This document shows positions 1-7,650 of a DNA stretch of 25,074 nucleotides, piece by piece (positions within the stretch are counted from its first letter, which is position 1; each line of letters begins with the position of its first letter). A program made the translations under genes and the position numbers. A model generated the notes under the pieces. That model searched no databases. It worked only from the letters and a program-made list of their open reading frames with translations, and was not told where the DNA came from. Source of the DNA: Candidatus Eiseniibacteriota bacterium (lineage in GTDB: Bacteria; Eisenbacteria; RBG-16-71-46); NCBI GenBank assembly GCA_005893365.1, contig VBPB01000057.1:1915-26988 (forward strand). The letters are read 5' to 3'.

Positions 1-1
1 C

Positions 2-148
2 GCCCTGTGGGACAAGGTGCTGGACGAGTCGGGTGAGCCGCGGCCGCCGGCCGGCGTCACCGACGACCACGCCCAGCTGATCGTCCCCGCGGACACCACC
101 GCCTTCCTCGGCACCACCCGCGGCTGGATGGGCGCCCCGGCCGCCTGA
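2..148 (+). CDS. C-terminal fragment of an unidentified protein (5' end outside window)
   Basis: An open frame enters from the left edge and ends at TGA 146-148, giving 48 residues that finish in TTRGWMGAPAA. Codons are strongly G/C-ending, as in the neighbouring real genes, and the frame has no internal stop. No recognisable motif remains. The gene lies 114 nt upstream of mutL, and a good promoter sits in that gap, so mutL probably does not depend on it. The product cannot be named from this fragment; a minus-strand open frame over the same bases looks like a shadow. Confidence 0.55.
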   Translation, partial: ALWDKVLDESGEPRPPAGVTDDHAQLIVPADTTAFLGTTRGWMGAPAA

Positions 149-223
149 TCGGCCACCCGGCCGACCGGCACGCCCAAGAGGCGCTCGCCGCCCCGCGGCC
201 GCTCCCGACCGCCCGCGGCGTTC

Positions 224-251
224 TTGACCCCTGCGGGCGGCGTCGTGTAAT
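224..251 (+). promoter_or_regulatory. sigma-70-type promoter of mutL
   Basis: TTGACC (224-229), a 16-bp spacer and TGTAAT (246-251, five of six matches to TATAAT). The predicted transcription start, about 7 nt downstream of the -10, is near 258, only about 5 nt before the mutL ATG at 263. No Shine-Dalgarno sequence fits in that space, so the message may be essentially leaderless. Confidence 0.6.
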
Positions 252-262
252 GCTGCCTCTCC

Positions 263-2014
263 ATGTCCGCTCCGCTGCTGCGCACGATCCGGCGGCTCGC
301 ACCTGAGACCGCGTCGCGGATCGCCGCGGGCGAGGTGATCGAGCGCCCGCTCTCCGCTCTCAAGGAGGTCGTCGAGAACGCCCTCGACGCCGGCGCCCGC
401 CGCCTGGAGCTCGCCATCGACGGCTCGCTGGACCGGTGCTTCCGCGTCGCCGACGACGGCAGCGGCATCGCCGAGGACGAACTCGAGCTGGCGCTCGAGC
501 GCCATGCCACCAGCAAGATCGGAGCGCTCGAGGATCTCGACACCCTCCAGTCGCTCGGGTTCCGGGGCGAAGCGCTGCCCAGCATCGCCGCGGTGAGCCG
601 GCTCAGGATCGCAAGCCGCATCGAGGGCGAGGAGAGCGCGGCGTTCCGGTCGGTCGAAGGCGGGGCGGTGGTCGAGCGCGGCCGTGCGCCGCGCGCCCGC
701 GGCACCACGGTCGAGGTGCGCGACCTGTTCTTCAACACGCCGGCGCGGCGCAAGTTCCTCAAGTCGGAGACCGGGGAGACCCGCGCCGCGCTGCGGATGC
801 TGGAGACCTACGGGCTCGCCTTCCCCGAGGTCGCCTTCCGTCTGGTGGTGGACGGACGCGAACGCTTCGCGTGGCCGGCGGCCGCCTCGGTCCGGGAGCG
901 CGCCGGGGCCATCTGGGGGGCGCGTCACGCCGAGCAGCGGCTGGAGATCGACGCCCAGCGCGATGGGATCCGGGTCCAGGCGCTGCTGGGCCTGCCGGAG
1001 CACGCGCGGGCCACGCGCGACGGCCAGCAGTTCCTGGTGAACCGGCGCTGGATCCAGAGCCCGGTGCTGTCGCAGGCGCTGCGTCAGGCGTACGGGAACC
1101 TCCTGCCGACCGGGCGGTTTCCGACCGCGGCGGTCTGGCTCACGGTGCCCCCCGACCGGCTCGACGTGAACGTGCACCCGACCAAGCGCGAGGTGCGCTT
1201 CGCCGACGAGGATCGCGTGTTCGCCCTGCTGGCCGCGGCGGCCGCGCAACGCTTGGCCCCGCTCCATCCACCCTTCACCGTCATCCAGGGCGGGGCGAGC
1301 GAGCCGCGCTGGGCCGAACGGGTGTCGGAGCCGCCGCCCGACCAGACCTATCTCGGGTTCGAGTCCGCGGCCCCCGCCGGGCCCGCGGCGGGGACTTCCT
1401 CCGCCCCCCGGCCGGCCGCGACGCCGGCGGGGGCGGTCGCCGCCCAGCCCGAAGTCTGGCAGCTCCACGCCACCTACATCCTGGCGCCGGTCCGCGGCGG
1501 CCTGGTCATCGCCGACCAGCACGCCGCGCACGAGCGCATCCTCTATGAAGAGGCGCGCGCCCGGCTCGAAGGCCAGCAGGGCGCCTCGCAGCAGCTCCTG
1601 TTCCCGGCCCTGGTGGACCTGTCGCGCGACCAGTTCGAGCTGCTGCTGGAGCTGGGGCCGTCGCTCCAGCAACTGGGCTGGGATCTGGCGCCGCTCGGGC
1701 CGCCCACGGTCATCATCCGCGGCGTGCCCGCGGGTCTCAGAGACGACCGTGCCGGGTCGCTGCTCCAGGACGTGCTGGACGGGGTGGCCGAGGAGAGCGG
1801 GCGGAACGCCCGCGACGACGTGGTCGAGCACCTCGCCCGCTCGTACGCCTGCCACGCCGCGGTGCGCGCCGGCGACCCGCTCACGGTCGAGGAGATGCGC
1901 GTGCTGCTCGACCGGCTGTTCGCCACCAGCCGCCCGCACGGGGATCCCCACGGCCGGCCGACCTTCGTGCGGGTCGAGCTGGACGAGCTCCACCGGCGCT
2001 TCGGCCGCGGCTGA
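263..2014 (+). CDS. mutL: DNA mismatch repair protein MutL
   Basis: MutL (583 aa) links MutS mismatch recognition to strand incision. The N-terminal GHKL ATPase has the expected motifs in order: ENALDAGA, DDGSGI, RHATSKI, GFRGEALPSI and FFNTPARRKFL, all within about residues 35-170. A Pro/Ala-rich linker spans roughly residues 350-395. The C-terminal dimerisation domain carries the endonuclease signature DQHA(x)2E(x)4E starting at D418, so this is the nicking type of MutL, as in most bacteria without MutH. One oddity: the zinc-site motif normally C-P-x-G-R-P reads DPHGRP here, with Asp561 replacing Cys. The ACR-like motif reads ACHAAVRA. ATG 263 gives the family N-terminus. miaA follows after 69 nt, a conserved neighbourhood (mutL-miaA). 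Confidence 0.97.
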   Translation: MSAPLLRTIRRLAPETASRIAAGEVIERPLSALKEVVENALDAGARRLELAIDGSLDRCFRVADDGSGIAEDELELALERHATSKIGALEDLDTLQSLGFRGEALPSIAAVSRLRIASRIEGEESAAFRSVEGGAVVERGRAPRARGTTVEVRDLFFNTPARRKFLKSETGETRAALRMLETYGLAFPEVAFRLVVDGRERFAWPAAASVRERAGAIWGARHAEQRLEIDAQRDGIRVQALLGLPEHARATRDGQQFLVNRRWIQSPVLSQALRQAYGNLLPTGRFPTAAVWLTVPPDRLDVNVHPTKREVRFADEDRVFALLAAAAAQRLAPLHPPFTVIQGGASEPRWAERVSEPPPDQTYLGFESAAPAGPAAGTSSAPRPAATPAGAVAAQPEVWQLHATYILAPVRGGLVIADQHAAHERILYEEARARLEGQQGASQQLLFPALVDLSRDQFELLLELGPSLQQLGWDLAPLGPPTVIIRGVPAGLRDDRAGSLLQDVLDGVAEESGRNARDDVVEHLARSYACHAAVRAGDPLTVEEMRVLLDRLFATSRPHGDPHGRPTFVRVELDELHRRFGRG

Positions 2015-2083
2015 GCCCGGCATGACCGGCCGGAGACTCATGCCGCGCGCCGCGACCACACCCGCCGGCGCGCGCGCCCCGCG

Positions 2084-3025
2084 ATGAGCCCGCCGCGCGT
2101 CGTCGCGGTGGTCGGAGCGACTGCGACCGGGAAGACCGCCGTGGCCGAGCGGCTGGCCCGCGCGCTCGACGCCGAGATCGTCTGCGCCGACTCGCGGCAG
2201 GTCTTCGCGGAGTTGGAGATCGGCACCGGCCGCCCGACGCCGGCCGAGCGGGCCGCCTGGCCGCATCACCTGTTCGGGGCGCTGCCCCTGGGCCAGCCTC
2301 CGAGCGCCGGCTGGTACGCACGCGCCGCGGGCGAGGCGATGGCCGGCATCCACGGCCGCGGCCGGGCCGCGCTGTTGGTGGGCGGGTCGGGGCTCTACCT
2401 GCGCGCCGCCCAGCAGGGGCTGGCCGCCACGCCGCCGCACGATCCGGCGGTGCGGGCACGGCTGCGCGCCGAGCTCGCGAGCGCGGGACCGGAGGCCCTC
2501 CATGCCCGGCTCGCGGCCGTGGACCCGGCGGGCGCGGCACGGCTCCAGCCGCGCGATCGCCAGCGCGTGAGTCGCGCCCTCGAGGTCTTGGAGGCCACCG
2601 GGCACCCGCTCGCGTGGTGGCACGATCGGACGCCCGGGCCCCGCGCGACCTCGCGATGGAACGTGATCGAGATCCGCATCGCGCCCGAGGCGCTGCGTTC
2701 GCGCATCGCCGCCCGCACCACCGCGATGTTCGACCAGGGGCTGGCCGAGGAGACGCGCGGCCTGCTGGCGGCGGGGCTGGGGGACGCCCTGCGCGCGCTG
2801 CGCGCCATCGGCTATGAGGAGGCGGACGCCCTGCTCGCCGGCGCGCTCGACCGTGCGGCCGCCGAGCGGCGCGTCAACGAGCGCACCGCGCAGCTCGCCA
2901 AGCGCCAGCGCACCTGGTTCCGCCACCAGATCGAGGCGGTGCGACTGGATGCGGACGGGATCGATCCCGACCGCGTGGCCGCGATGGCGCTCGCGGCGCT
3001 GGACGCCCCGGCCGGGCGGGGGTGA
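2084..3025 (+). CDS. miaA: tRNA dimethylallyltransferase MiaA
   Basis: MiaA transfers a dimethylallyl group to N6 of A37 in tRNAs reading UNN codons. The 313-residue product has the family length. Visible features are the P-loop GATATGKT (about residues 11-18), DSRQVF (usually DSRQVY), VGGSGLYL (usually VGGTGLYL), the basic RALEV segment, and the C-terminal QLAKRQRTWFR block that contacts tRNA. ATG 2084 places the P-loop at the usual distance from the N-terminus. I see no clear Shine-Dalgarno sequence, and GTG 2096 would be a slightly shorter alternative. The gene follows mutL by 69 nt and is probably co-transcribed with it. The promoter for tRNA-Gly starts 71 nt after its stop. Confidence 0.96.
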   Translation: MSPPRVVAVVGATATGKTAVAERLARALDAEIVCADSRQVFAELEIGTGRPTPAERAAWPHHLFGALPLGQPPSAGWYARAAGEAMAGIHGRGRAALLVGGSGLYLRAAQQGLAATPPHDPAVRARLRAELASAGPEALHARLAAVDPAGAARLQPRDRQRVSRALEVLEATGHPLAWWHDRTPGPRATSRWNVIEIRIAPEALRSRIAARTTAMFDQGLAEETRGLLAAGLGDALRALRAIGYEEADALLAGALDRAAAERRVNERTAQLAKRQRTWFRHQIEAVRLDADGIDPDRVAAMALAALDAPAGRG

Positions 3026-3096
3026 CGCGAGGGTCGCGAACGCCCGACCGCACGCGCCCACGCGCGTGGCCGGGCGGCCGGGGCGGGGTGGCGGCA

Positions 3097-3125
3097 TTGA
3101 CAGCCCGGGACTCACGCACTAGCTT
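3097..3125 (+). promoter_or_regulatory. promoter of tRNA-Gly
   Basis: TTGACA (3097-3102), a 17-bp spacer and TAGCTT (3120-3125). The predicted start is around 3132, about 20 nt before the mature tRNA. This is the best -35 match in the window. Confidence 0.75.
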
Positions 3126-3153
3126 CAGGGCGAATCGGAGTCGGCAGTCCCAC

Positions 3154-3229
3154 GCGGGCATAGCTCAGTTGGTAGAGCGCGAGCTTCCCAAGCTTGAGGT
3201 CGCGGGTTCGAGCCCCGTTGCCCGCTCCA
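3154..3229 (+). tRNA. tRNA-Gly (anticodon CCC)
   Basis: A 76-nt cloverleaf. The acceptor stem GCGGGCA pairs with TGCCCGC, the D arm is GCTC/GAGC, the anticodon stem CGAGC/GCTTG has one G-T pair, the loop TTCCCAA gives anticodon CCC, and the T arm is GCGGG/CCCGT with loop TTCGAGC. The discriminator is T73, as expected for bacterial tRNA-Gly, and CCA is encoded (3227-3229). It reads GGG. A strong promoter lies just upstream and a long hairpin just downstream. Confidence 0.97.
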
Positions 3230-3244
3230 TCCCCTTCGTGGTCA

Positions 3245-3281
3245 CGCGCGCCGGCCAGGGAGACCTCCCGGCCGGCGCGCG
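3245..3281 (+). terminator. long GC hairpin between tRNA-Gly and der
   Basis: A perfect 12-bp inverted repeat (CGCGCGCCGGCC at 3245-3256, its complement at 3270-3281). Inside it, after a bulged A, GGGA pairs with TCCC around a GACC loop. No T-run follows. It lies 15 nt after tRNA-Gly and 13 nt before the der start. It may terminate or process the tRNA transcript, or act as a 5'-leader structure that shields der initiation. Confidence 0.55.
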
Positions 3282-3294
3282 AGCGCATCCCGGC

Positions 3295-4569
3295 ATGTCC
3301 ACACCCGTCGTCGCCATCATCGGCCGCCCGAACGTCGGCAAGTCCACGTTCTTCAACCGCGTGCTCGGCACGCGGCGGGCGGTCGTGCACGACCGGCCGG
3401 GGGTCACGCGCGACCGCAACGCTGCCCGCGCCGAGTGGGCCGGGCACGCCTTCGTGCTGGTCGACACCGGCGGCTTCCTGCCCGCGGCCGCCGAGGGCCG
3501 CGACGCGGTGGTGCGGCGCCAGGCCGAGCTGGCCATCCAGCTCGCCGACCTGGTCCTGTTCATGGTGGACGGCCTCTCGGGGATGAGCGACCTCGACAAC
3601 GCGATCGGCAAGAGCCTGCGCCGCCGCGGCGACGCGCTGGTGCACGAGTTCCACCGCCTGGGACTCGGAACCCCGCGCCCGATCTCGGCCGAGAACGGCT
3701 TCGGCATCGGCGACGTGCTGGACGCGATGATCGCCGCCCTGCCCGAGGCCGCGCCGGCAACGGACGAGGACCCGCGCACCCGCCGGGTGGCGATCGTCGG
3801 CCGGCCCAACGTCGGCAAGTCCTCGCTCGTCAACGCGCTGCTGGGGGAGGAGCGGGTGGTGGTCGAGGCGACCCCCGGCACCACCATCGATCCCATCGAC
3901 GCGCGCTGGGCGACCCCGTCGGGCGAGTTCATCCTGGTGGACACCGCCGGCATCCGCCGGCAGGCCCAGTTCGAGGACCAGGAGGAGTGCTTCGCCACCG
4001 TCCGCGCCCTGCACGCGCTGGAGCGCGCCCACATCGCCTGTCTGGTAGTGGACGCGGTCGAGGGGTTCCACAAGCAGGAGGCCCGGCTCGCGCAGCACGC
4101 GCTCGAGGCCGGCCGCCCGCTGCTGCTGATCTACAACAAGTGGGACCTGATCGAGGAGCGCGAGGCGACGTGGAAGGCGATGACCGCCGAGCGGGCGCGC
4201 CGCTTCCCGTCGCTGGCCGACCTGCCCGCGCTGCCGGTCTCGGCCACCACCGGCATCCACCTGCGGCGGCTGCCGGCGCTGATCCAGGAGCGCGTCCGGC
4301 AGTTCGAGCGCCACCTGAGCACCTCGGAGCTCAACCGCTGGCTGGCGGCGGTGCAGCGGCGGCGGCAGGTGCCGAGCACCCGCCTCGGCCGCACCCCCAA
4401 GCTCTACTACATGACGCAGACGTCCGAGCGCCCGCCCGAGTTCACGGTGTTCGCGAACGCGCCGTCGCATCTCAACGACAACTACCGGCGCTACCTCCAG
4501 CTGCGCTTCGTGGAGGACTTCGGGTTCCGCGGGGCGCCGGTGCGCCTCAAGTACCGCAAGAGCGAGTAG
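3295..4569 (+). CDS. der: GTPase Der (EngA), with the first G domain lacking its NKxD segment
   Basis: Der is an essential tandem-GTPase in 50S subunit assembly. At 424 aa it is short for the family. G domain 1 has GRPNVGKS (residues 10-17) and DTGG. However, LRRRG at residue 112 runs straight into DALVHEFHRLGLG, so about 15 residues present in E. coli Der, including the G4 motif NKxD, are absent with the frame kept. G domain 2 is complete: GRPNVGKS from residue 169, PGTT, DTAG, and YNKWD near residue 280. The C-terminal KH-like domain ends RLKYRKSE, as is usual. ATG 3295 is chosen because upstream in-frame sequence runs through tRNA-Gly. It heads a tight cluster with plsY, gpsA and a merR gene. 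Confidence 0.95.
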   Translation: MSTPVVAIIGRPNVGKSTFFNRVLGTRRAVVHDRPGVTRDRNAARAEWAGHAFVLVDTGGFLPAAAEGRDAVVRRQAELAIQLADLVLFMVDGLSGMSDLDNAIGKSLRRRGDALVHEFHRLGLGTPRPISAENGFGIGDVLDAMIAALPEAAPATDEDPRTRRVAIVGRPNVGKSSLVNALLGEERVVVEATPGTTIDPIDARWATPSGEFILVDTAGIRRQAQFEDQEECFATVRALHALERAHIACLVVDAVEGFHKQEARLAQHALEAGRPLLLIYNKWDLIEEREATWKAMTAERARRFPSLADLPALPVSATTGIHLRRLPALIQERVRQFERHLSTSELNRWLAAVQRRRQVPSTRLGRTPKLYYMTQTSERPPEFTVFANAPSHLNDNYRRYLQLRFVEDFGFRGAPVRLKYRKSE

Positions 4570-4572
4570 CCC

Positions 4573-5214
4573 GTGACGATGGCCGTGGCGGTGGCGCTGA
4601 GCCTCGCGAGCGGATACCTGAGCGGCTCGCTGCCGTGGGGACTGTGGCTGGGCCTAAGGGTGCGCGGCATCGACGTGCGCACGGTGGGCTCGCACAATCT
4701 CGGCGCGACCAACGTCTACCGTTCCCTCGGCCCCGGCCTCGGCATCGCGACCCTGGTGCTCGATCTCGCCAAGGGCGCGCTGCCGGTGCTGCTGGTGCCG
4801 GGCGGGAGCGCCCTCGCCGCCTTTCCCGGCGGCCGCGAGTGGTGCGCGGTGGCGGTGGGGCTGGCGGCGGTGGCCGGGCACGTGTGGACTTGCTTCGCGT
4901 CGTTCCGCGGCGGCAAGGGGGTCGCGACCAGCGCCGGCGTGCTGCTGGCCCTGGCCCCGCTCGCCTTCGGCGCGTTCGCGGCGGTCTTCGTCCTCACCGT
5001 GGCGCTCACGCGTTTCATCTCGCTCGGCTCGGTGCTGGGTGCGGTGGCCTTCGTCGTGGCCCTGGCGCTCGCCCCCGGGGGCATGCGGCGCCCGGCGTTC
5101 GCGCTCGGCGCCGCCCTGGCGGCGCTGGTGATCGTGCGCCACCGCGAGAATCTCGGCCGGCTCGTCGCCGGCACCGAGCGGCGGTTCTCGCTCAAGGGGG
5201 GAGGACGCGCATGA
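4573..5214 (+). CDS. plsY: acyl-phosphate:glycerol-3-phosphate acyltransferase PlsY
   Basis: PlsY is an integral inner-membrane enzyme that acylates glycerol-3-phosphate at sn-1 using acyl-phosphate, the first step of phospholipid synthesis. The 213-residue protein has several hydrophobic segments and the three conserved loops: SGSLPWG near residue 16, GSHNLGATN near residues 39-47 (usually GSGNxGATN), and FRGGKGVATS near residues 113-122. The C-terminal RHRENLGRLVAGTE is also typical. GTG 4573 lies 3 nt after the der stop; ATG 4579 is two codons inside and equally possible. The stop overlaps the gpsA start (ATGA). Its partner gpsA makes the glycerol-3-phosphate this enzyme consumes. Confidence 0.95.
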   Translation: MTMAVAVALSLASGYLSGSLPWGLWLGLRVRGIDVRTVGSHNLGATNVYRSLGPGLGIATLVLDLAKGALPVLLVPGGSALAAFPGGREWCAVAVGLAAVAGHVWTCFASFRGGKGVATSAGVLLALAPLAFGAFAAVFVLTVALTRFISLGSVLGAVAFVVALALAPGGMRRPAFALGAALAALVIVRHRENLGRLVAGTERRFSLKGGGRA

Positions 5215-6236
5215 GCCGCGTCGCGGTGCTGGGAGCGGGCTCCTGGGGGACGACGCTCGCGGTGCATCTCGCCCAAGCGGAGCACGAGGTCCGACTCTGG
5301 GACATCGACTCCGCGCATCTCGACCAGATCGAGGGGTGCCGGGAGAATCGGAAGTTTTTGGCTGGCATCGCCCTCCCCGAGGGGATTAAGGTTCAGCCGA
5401 AACTCGAAGTCGCCCTGGACGGGGCCGAGTTCACGCTGTTCGTCGTGCCCTCGCACGGGATGCGCGGATGCGCCGAGCGGGTGGCGGCCACCGGGCTCAG
5501 CAGCCAGTGGGTCTGCGCCGCCAAGGGACTCGAGCTCGGCACGCTCAAGCGGATGACCGAGGTGCTGGCGGAGACCCTGCCGGGCGTGGAAGCGGTGCTC
5601 CTGGTGGGTCCGAGCCACGCCGAGGAGGTGAGTCGGGGGCTGCCGACCTCGATCGTCGCGGCGGCGGCCTCCGAGACGCAGGCCCGGCGCGTCCAGGAGC
5701 TGTGTGCCTCGCCGCGGCTCCGGGTCTACACCAACCGCGACGTCGCGGGCTGCGAATACGGTGCGGGACTCAAGAACGTGATCGCGATCGCCGCGGGGAT
5801 CTGCGATGGACTGGGCTACGGCGACAACACGAAGGGAGCGCTGCTCACCCGGGGCCTGGCCGAGATCACCCGGCTCGGCGTGGCGCTGGGCGGGAGGCGC
5901 GAGACGTTCTACGGGCTCACCGGCATGGGCGACTTGATCACCACCGCCATCAGCCGGCACAGCCGCAATCGCCTGGTCGGCGAGCGGCTGGGGCGCGGGG
6001 AGACGGTCGAGCAGGTGCTCGCGGGCATGGTGATGGTGGCGGAGGGGGTCAACACCGCGCAGGCGGCCTATCAGCTCGCCCTCCAGCGGGGCGTGGAGAC
6101 ACCGATCACCGAGCAGGTGCGTTCGATCCTGCTCGAACGGAAGGACCCGCGCGCGGCGCTCGAGGCGCTGATGGCGCGCGAGTTGAAGAGCGAGGAATGG
6201 AAGGGGGACACCGGTCGTGTCGCCGCTCAAGACTGA
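5211..6236 (+). CDS. gpsA: NAD(P)H-dependent glycerol-3-phosphate dehydrogenase GpsA
   Basis: GpsA reduces dihydroxyacetone phosphate to sn-glycerol-3-phosphate, the backbone for phospholipids. The 341-residue product starts with the Rossmann motif GAGSWGTTLA (about residues 8-17). It then shows NRKFLAGIALPE, AAKGLELGTLK, VGPSHAEEVSRGLPT, the catalytic-lysine region GAGLKNVIAIAAG, and the GLTGMGDLITT and SRHSRNR blocks, all in family order. ATG 5211 overlaps the plsY stop by 4 nt (ATGA) and is preceded by GGGGGAGG, so the start is firm. The 3' end overlaps the merR start by 20 nt. Confidence 0.97.
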   Translation: MSRVAVLGAGSWGTTLAVHLAQAEHEVRLWDIDSAHLDQIEGCRENRKFLAGIALPEGIKVQPKLEVALDGAEFTLFVVPSHGMRGCAERVAATGLSSQWVCAAKGLELGTLKRMTEVLAETLPGVEAVLLVGPSHAEEVSRGLPTSIVAAAASETQARRVQELCASPRLRVYTNRDVAGCEYGAGLKNVIAIAAGICDGLGYGDNTKGALLTRGLAEITRLGVALGGRRETFYGLTGMGDLITTAISRHSRNRLVGERLGRGETVEQVLAGMVMVAEGVNTAQAAYQLALQRGVETPITEQVRSILLERKDPRAALEALMARELKSEEWKGDTGRVAAQD

Positions 6237-6609
6237 ACCCGAGCCGGATTCGAAGCTCTACCGCCCGATCAGCGAGGTGGCCGATCTGGTCGGCGTGAAG
6301 CAGCACGTGCTGCGCTACTGGGAGACCCAGTTCAGCATGCTGCGCCCGAAGAAGAACCGGGCCGGCAACCGCATGTATCGGCCCGAGGAGGTCAAGCTCC
6401 TGCTGCACATCAAGGAGCTGCTCTACGCGCGCCGCTACACCATCGCGGGCGCCCGCCGGACCCTCCTCGACCTGCGCAAGGAGAGCACGCCGCAGGTGGA
6501 GATCGGATTCGGGGAGGCCGACCGCAAGCTGGTGTTGCACGACGTCAAGGCCGAGCTCAAGCAGCTCGCCGAGCGGCTGAAGGAGCGGCGGCCCTCGCTC
6601 CGCGGGTAG
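6217..6609 (+). CDS. MerR-family small transcriptional regulator
   Basis: A 130-residue protein with an N-terminal MerR winged helix-turn-helix: ISEVADLVGVKQHVLRYWE (about residues 18-36), then NRMYRPEEVKLLLHIKELL. A short helical tail follows, with no effector domain or metal-binding cysteines. GTG 6217 lies within gpsA (20-nt overlap), with a GGGGG run about 10 nt upstream as a possible ribosome site, so translation is likely coupled. In many proteobacteria a similar small MerR protein sits between ihfA and a tRNA-Pro gene. Here it also precedes tRNA-Pro, but there is no ihfA. The target is unknown. Confidence 0.85.
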   Translation: MSPLKTEPEPDSKLYRPISEVADLVGVKQHVLRYWETQFSMLRPKKNRAGNRMYRPEEVKLLLHIKELLYARRYTIAGARRTLLDLRKESTPQVEIGFGEADRKLVLHDVKAELKQLAERLKERRPSLRG

Positions 6610-6638
6610 GATCGACCGAGGCGGGGCCGCGCCGCGAC

Positions 6639-6667
6639 TTGCGGGGACCCTCCGCGTCGCGTAGAGT
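6639..6667 (+). promoter_or_regulatory. promoter of tRNA-Pro(GGG)
   Basis: TTGCGG (6639-6644), a 17-bp spacer and TAGAGT (6662-6667). The predicted start is about 11 nt upstream of the tRNA. Confidence 0.65.
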
Positions 6668-6684
6668 CTCGCTCCCTGATCGGT

Positions 6685-6761
6685 CGGGGCGTAGCGCAGC
6701 CTGGTAGCGCACCTGCATGGGGGGCAGGTGGTCGCTGGTTCAAATCCAGTCGCCCCGACCA
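6685..6761 (+). tRNA. tRNA-Pro (anticodon GGG)
   Basis: A 77-nt cloverleaf. The acceptor CGGGGCG pairs with CGCCCCG, the D arm is GCGC/GCGC, the anticodon stem is CCTGC/GCAGG with loop ATGGGGG (anticodon GGG), and the T arm is GCTGG/CCAGT with loop TTCAAAT. A73 and an encoded CCA (6759-6761) fit tRNA-Pro. It reads CCC and CCU. Confidence 0.97.
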
Positions 6762-6794
6762 TTTCTCTGCTCCGCGCCCGGTCAACCCCGCCCA

Positions 6795-7598
6795 ATGCTC
6801 GCATGCCTCGGTTACCTGACGGCCGACCTGGCCGTGCGCCTCCTCCCGGTGGGCCCCGCCGACCGGCTGGCGAGGGGCCTGGCGCGGCTGGCGTTCGCCG
6901 TGCGGCCGCCGGCGCGGCGGCGCCTCGAGGCCAACCTGGCGCAGTGGCGCCCCGGCATGTCGGCCGCGGCGCGGCGCGCGACCGCCCGCGAGGCCTTCGA
7001 GCACTTCGCGCTCTCGCTCGCCGATTCGCTGCGCCTCGCGCGCCTGGCCCCCGCCGCCCTCGAGCGCGCCATCGAGGTGCGCGGCCGCGAGCACCTCGAG
7101 CACGCCCGCGCCTCCGGCCGCGGCGTCATCTTGCTCTCGGCCCACGCCGGCAACTGGGAGTGGGGGGCGGCCTGGCTCGCCTCGCACGGCCCGCCGCTCC
7201 ACGTCGTCGCCCGTCCCCACCCGGATCGCCGGGTCGATCGGCGGTTCCACCGGCTGCGGCGGGCGCGGGGCGTGGGCATGCTGCCCGGCCGGCTGCTCTG
7301 GACCGGGGCGTCGCGCGCGCTGCGCCGGCGCGAGTGGGTGGCGCTGATGGCCGACCGCCGCGGCGCGCTGGGCCCGGTGTGCCCGTGGGCCGCCCTCCTG
7401 GCGCGCCGCACCGGGGCACTGGTGCTGCCCGCCCTGATGTTGCGCCTGGCGCCCGGCCGCTACGCCGCCTGCTTCGGGGCGCCGCTCTCGGCCGAGGCCT
7501 GCGCCGCCGGCGGTTATCGGGACGCGATGCGCCCGCACTTCGACCGCCACCCCGGACAATGGTTCGCCTTCGAGCCCCTGCCCGAGGGGCTGCTGTGA
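6795..7598 (+). CDS. LpxL/HtrB-family lipid A acyltransferase
   Basis: This 267-residue protein belongs to the bacterial lipid A late acyltransferase family, which adds secondary acyl chains to lipid A at the inner membrane. The catalytic HxxxxE motif is clear in SAHAGNWEW (H117, E122). MADRRGALG (near residue 196) and the C-terminal GQWFAFEPLP (family pattern PxQWxW) are also present. The N-terminus has a short hydrophobic stretch that could anchor it. ATG 6795 starts 33 nt after tRNA-Pro; upstream in-frame sequence runs into the tRNA and was excluded. Which chain it adds, or whether it acts on another glycolipid, cannot be told. The downstream GT2 gene begins 52 nt later. Confidence 0.87.
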   Translation: MLACLGYLTADLAVRLLPVGPADRLARGLARLAFAVRPPARRRLEANLAQWRPGMSAAARRATAREAFEHFALSLADSLRLARLAPAALERAIEVRGREHLEHARASGRGVILLSAHAGNWEWGAAWLASHGPPLHVVARPHPDRRVDRRFHRLRRARGVGMLPGRLLWTGASRALRRREWVALMADRRGALGPVCPWAALLARRTGALVLPALMLRLAPGRYAACFGAPLSAEACAAGGYRDAMRPHFDRHPGQWFAFEPLPEGLL

Positions 7599-7650
7599 CG
7601 GCGCGACGCGCGCGTCGCCCGCGCGCCGCGCGGTCCCGGGTCCCAAGCTG

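Noticed and set aside
3022..3294. N-terminal extension of Der from 3022
   Set aside because: It would translate the tRNA-Gly gene and its promoter; homologues start at the MSTPVVAIIGRPN region.
3112..4470. 452-codon minus-strand open frame opposite tRNA-Gly and der
   Set aside because: It is antisense to a clear Der protein and a tRNA, with no recognisable motif.
3435..5210. Long in-frame extension upstream of gpsA
   Set aside because: It runs through der and plsY in a shadow frame. gpsA has a firm ATG at 5211 with a ribosome site and its Rossmann motif right after it.
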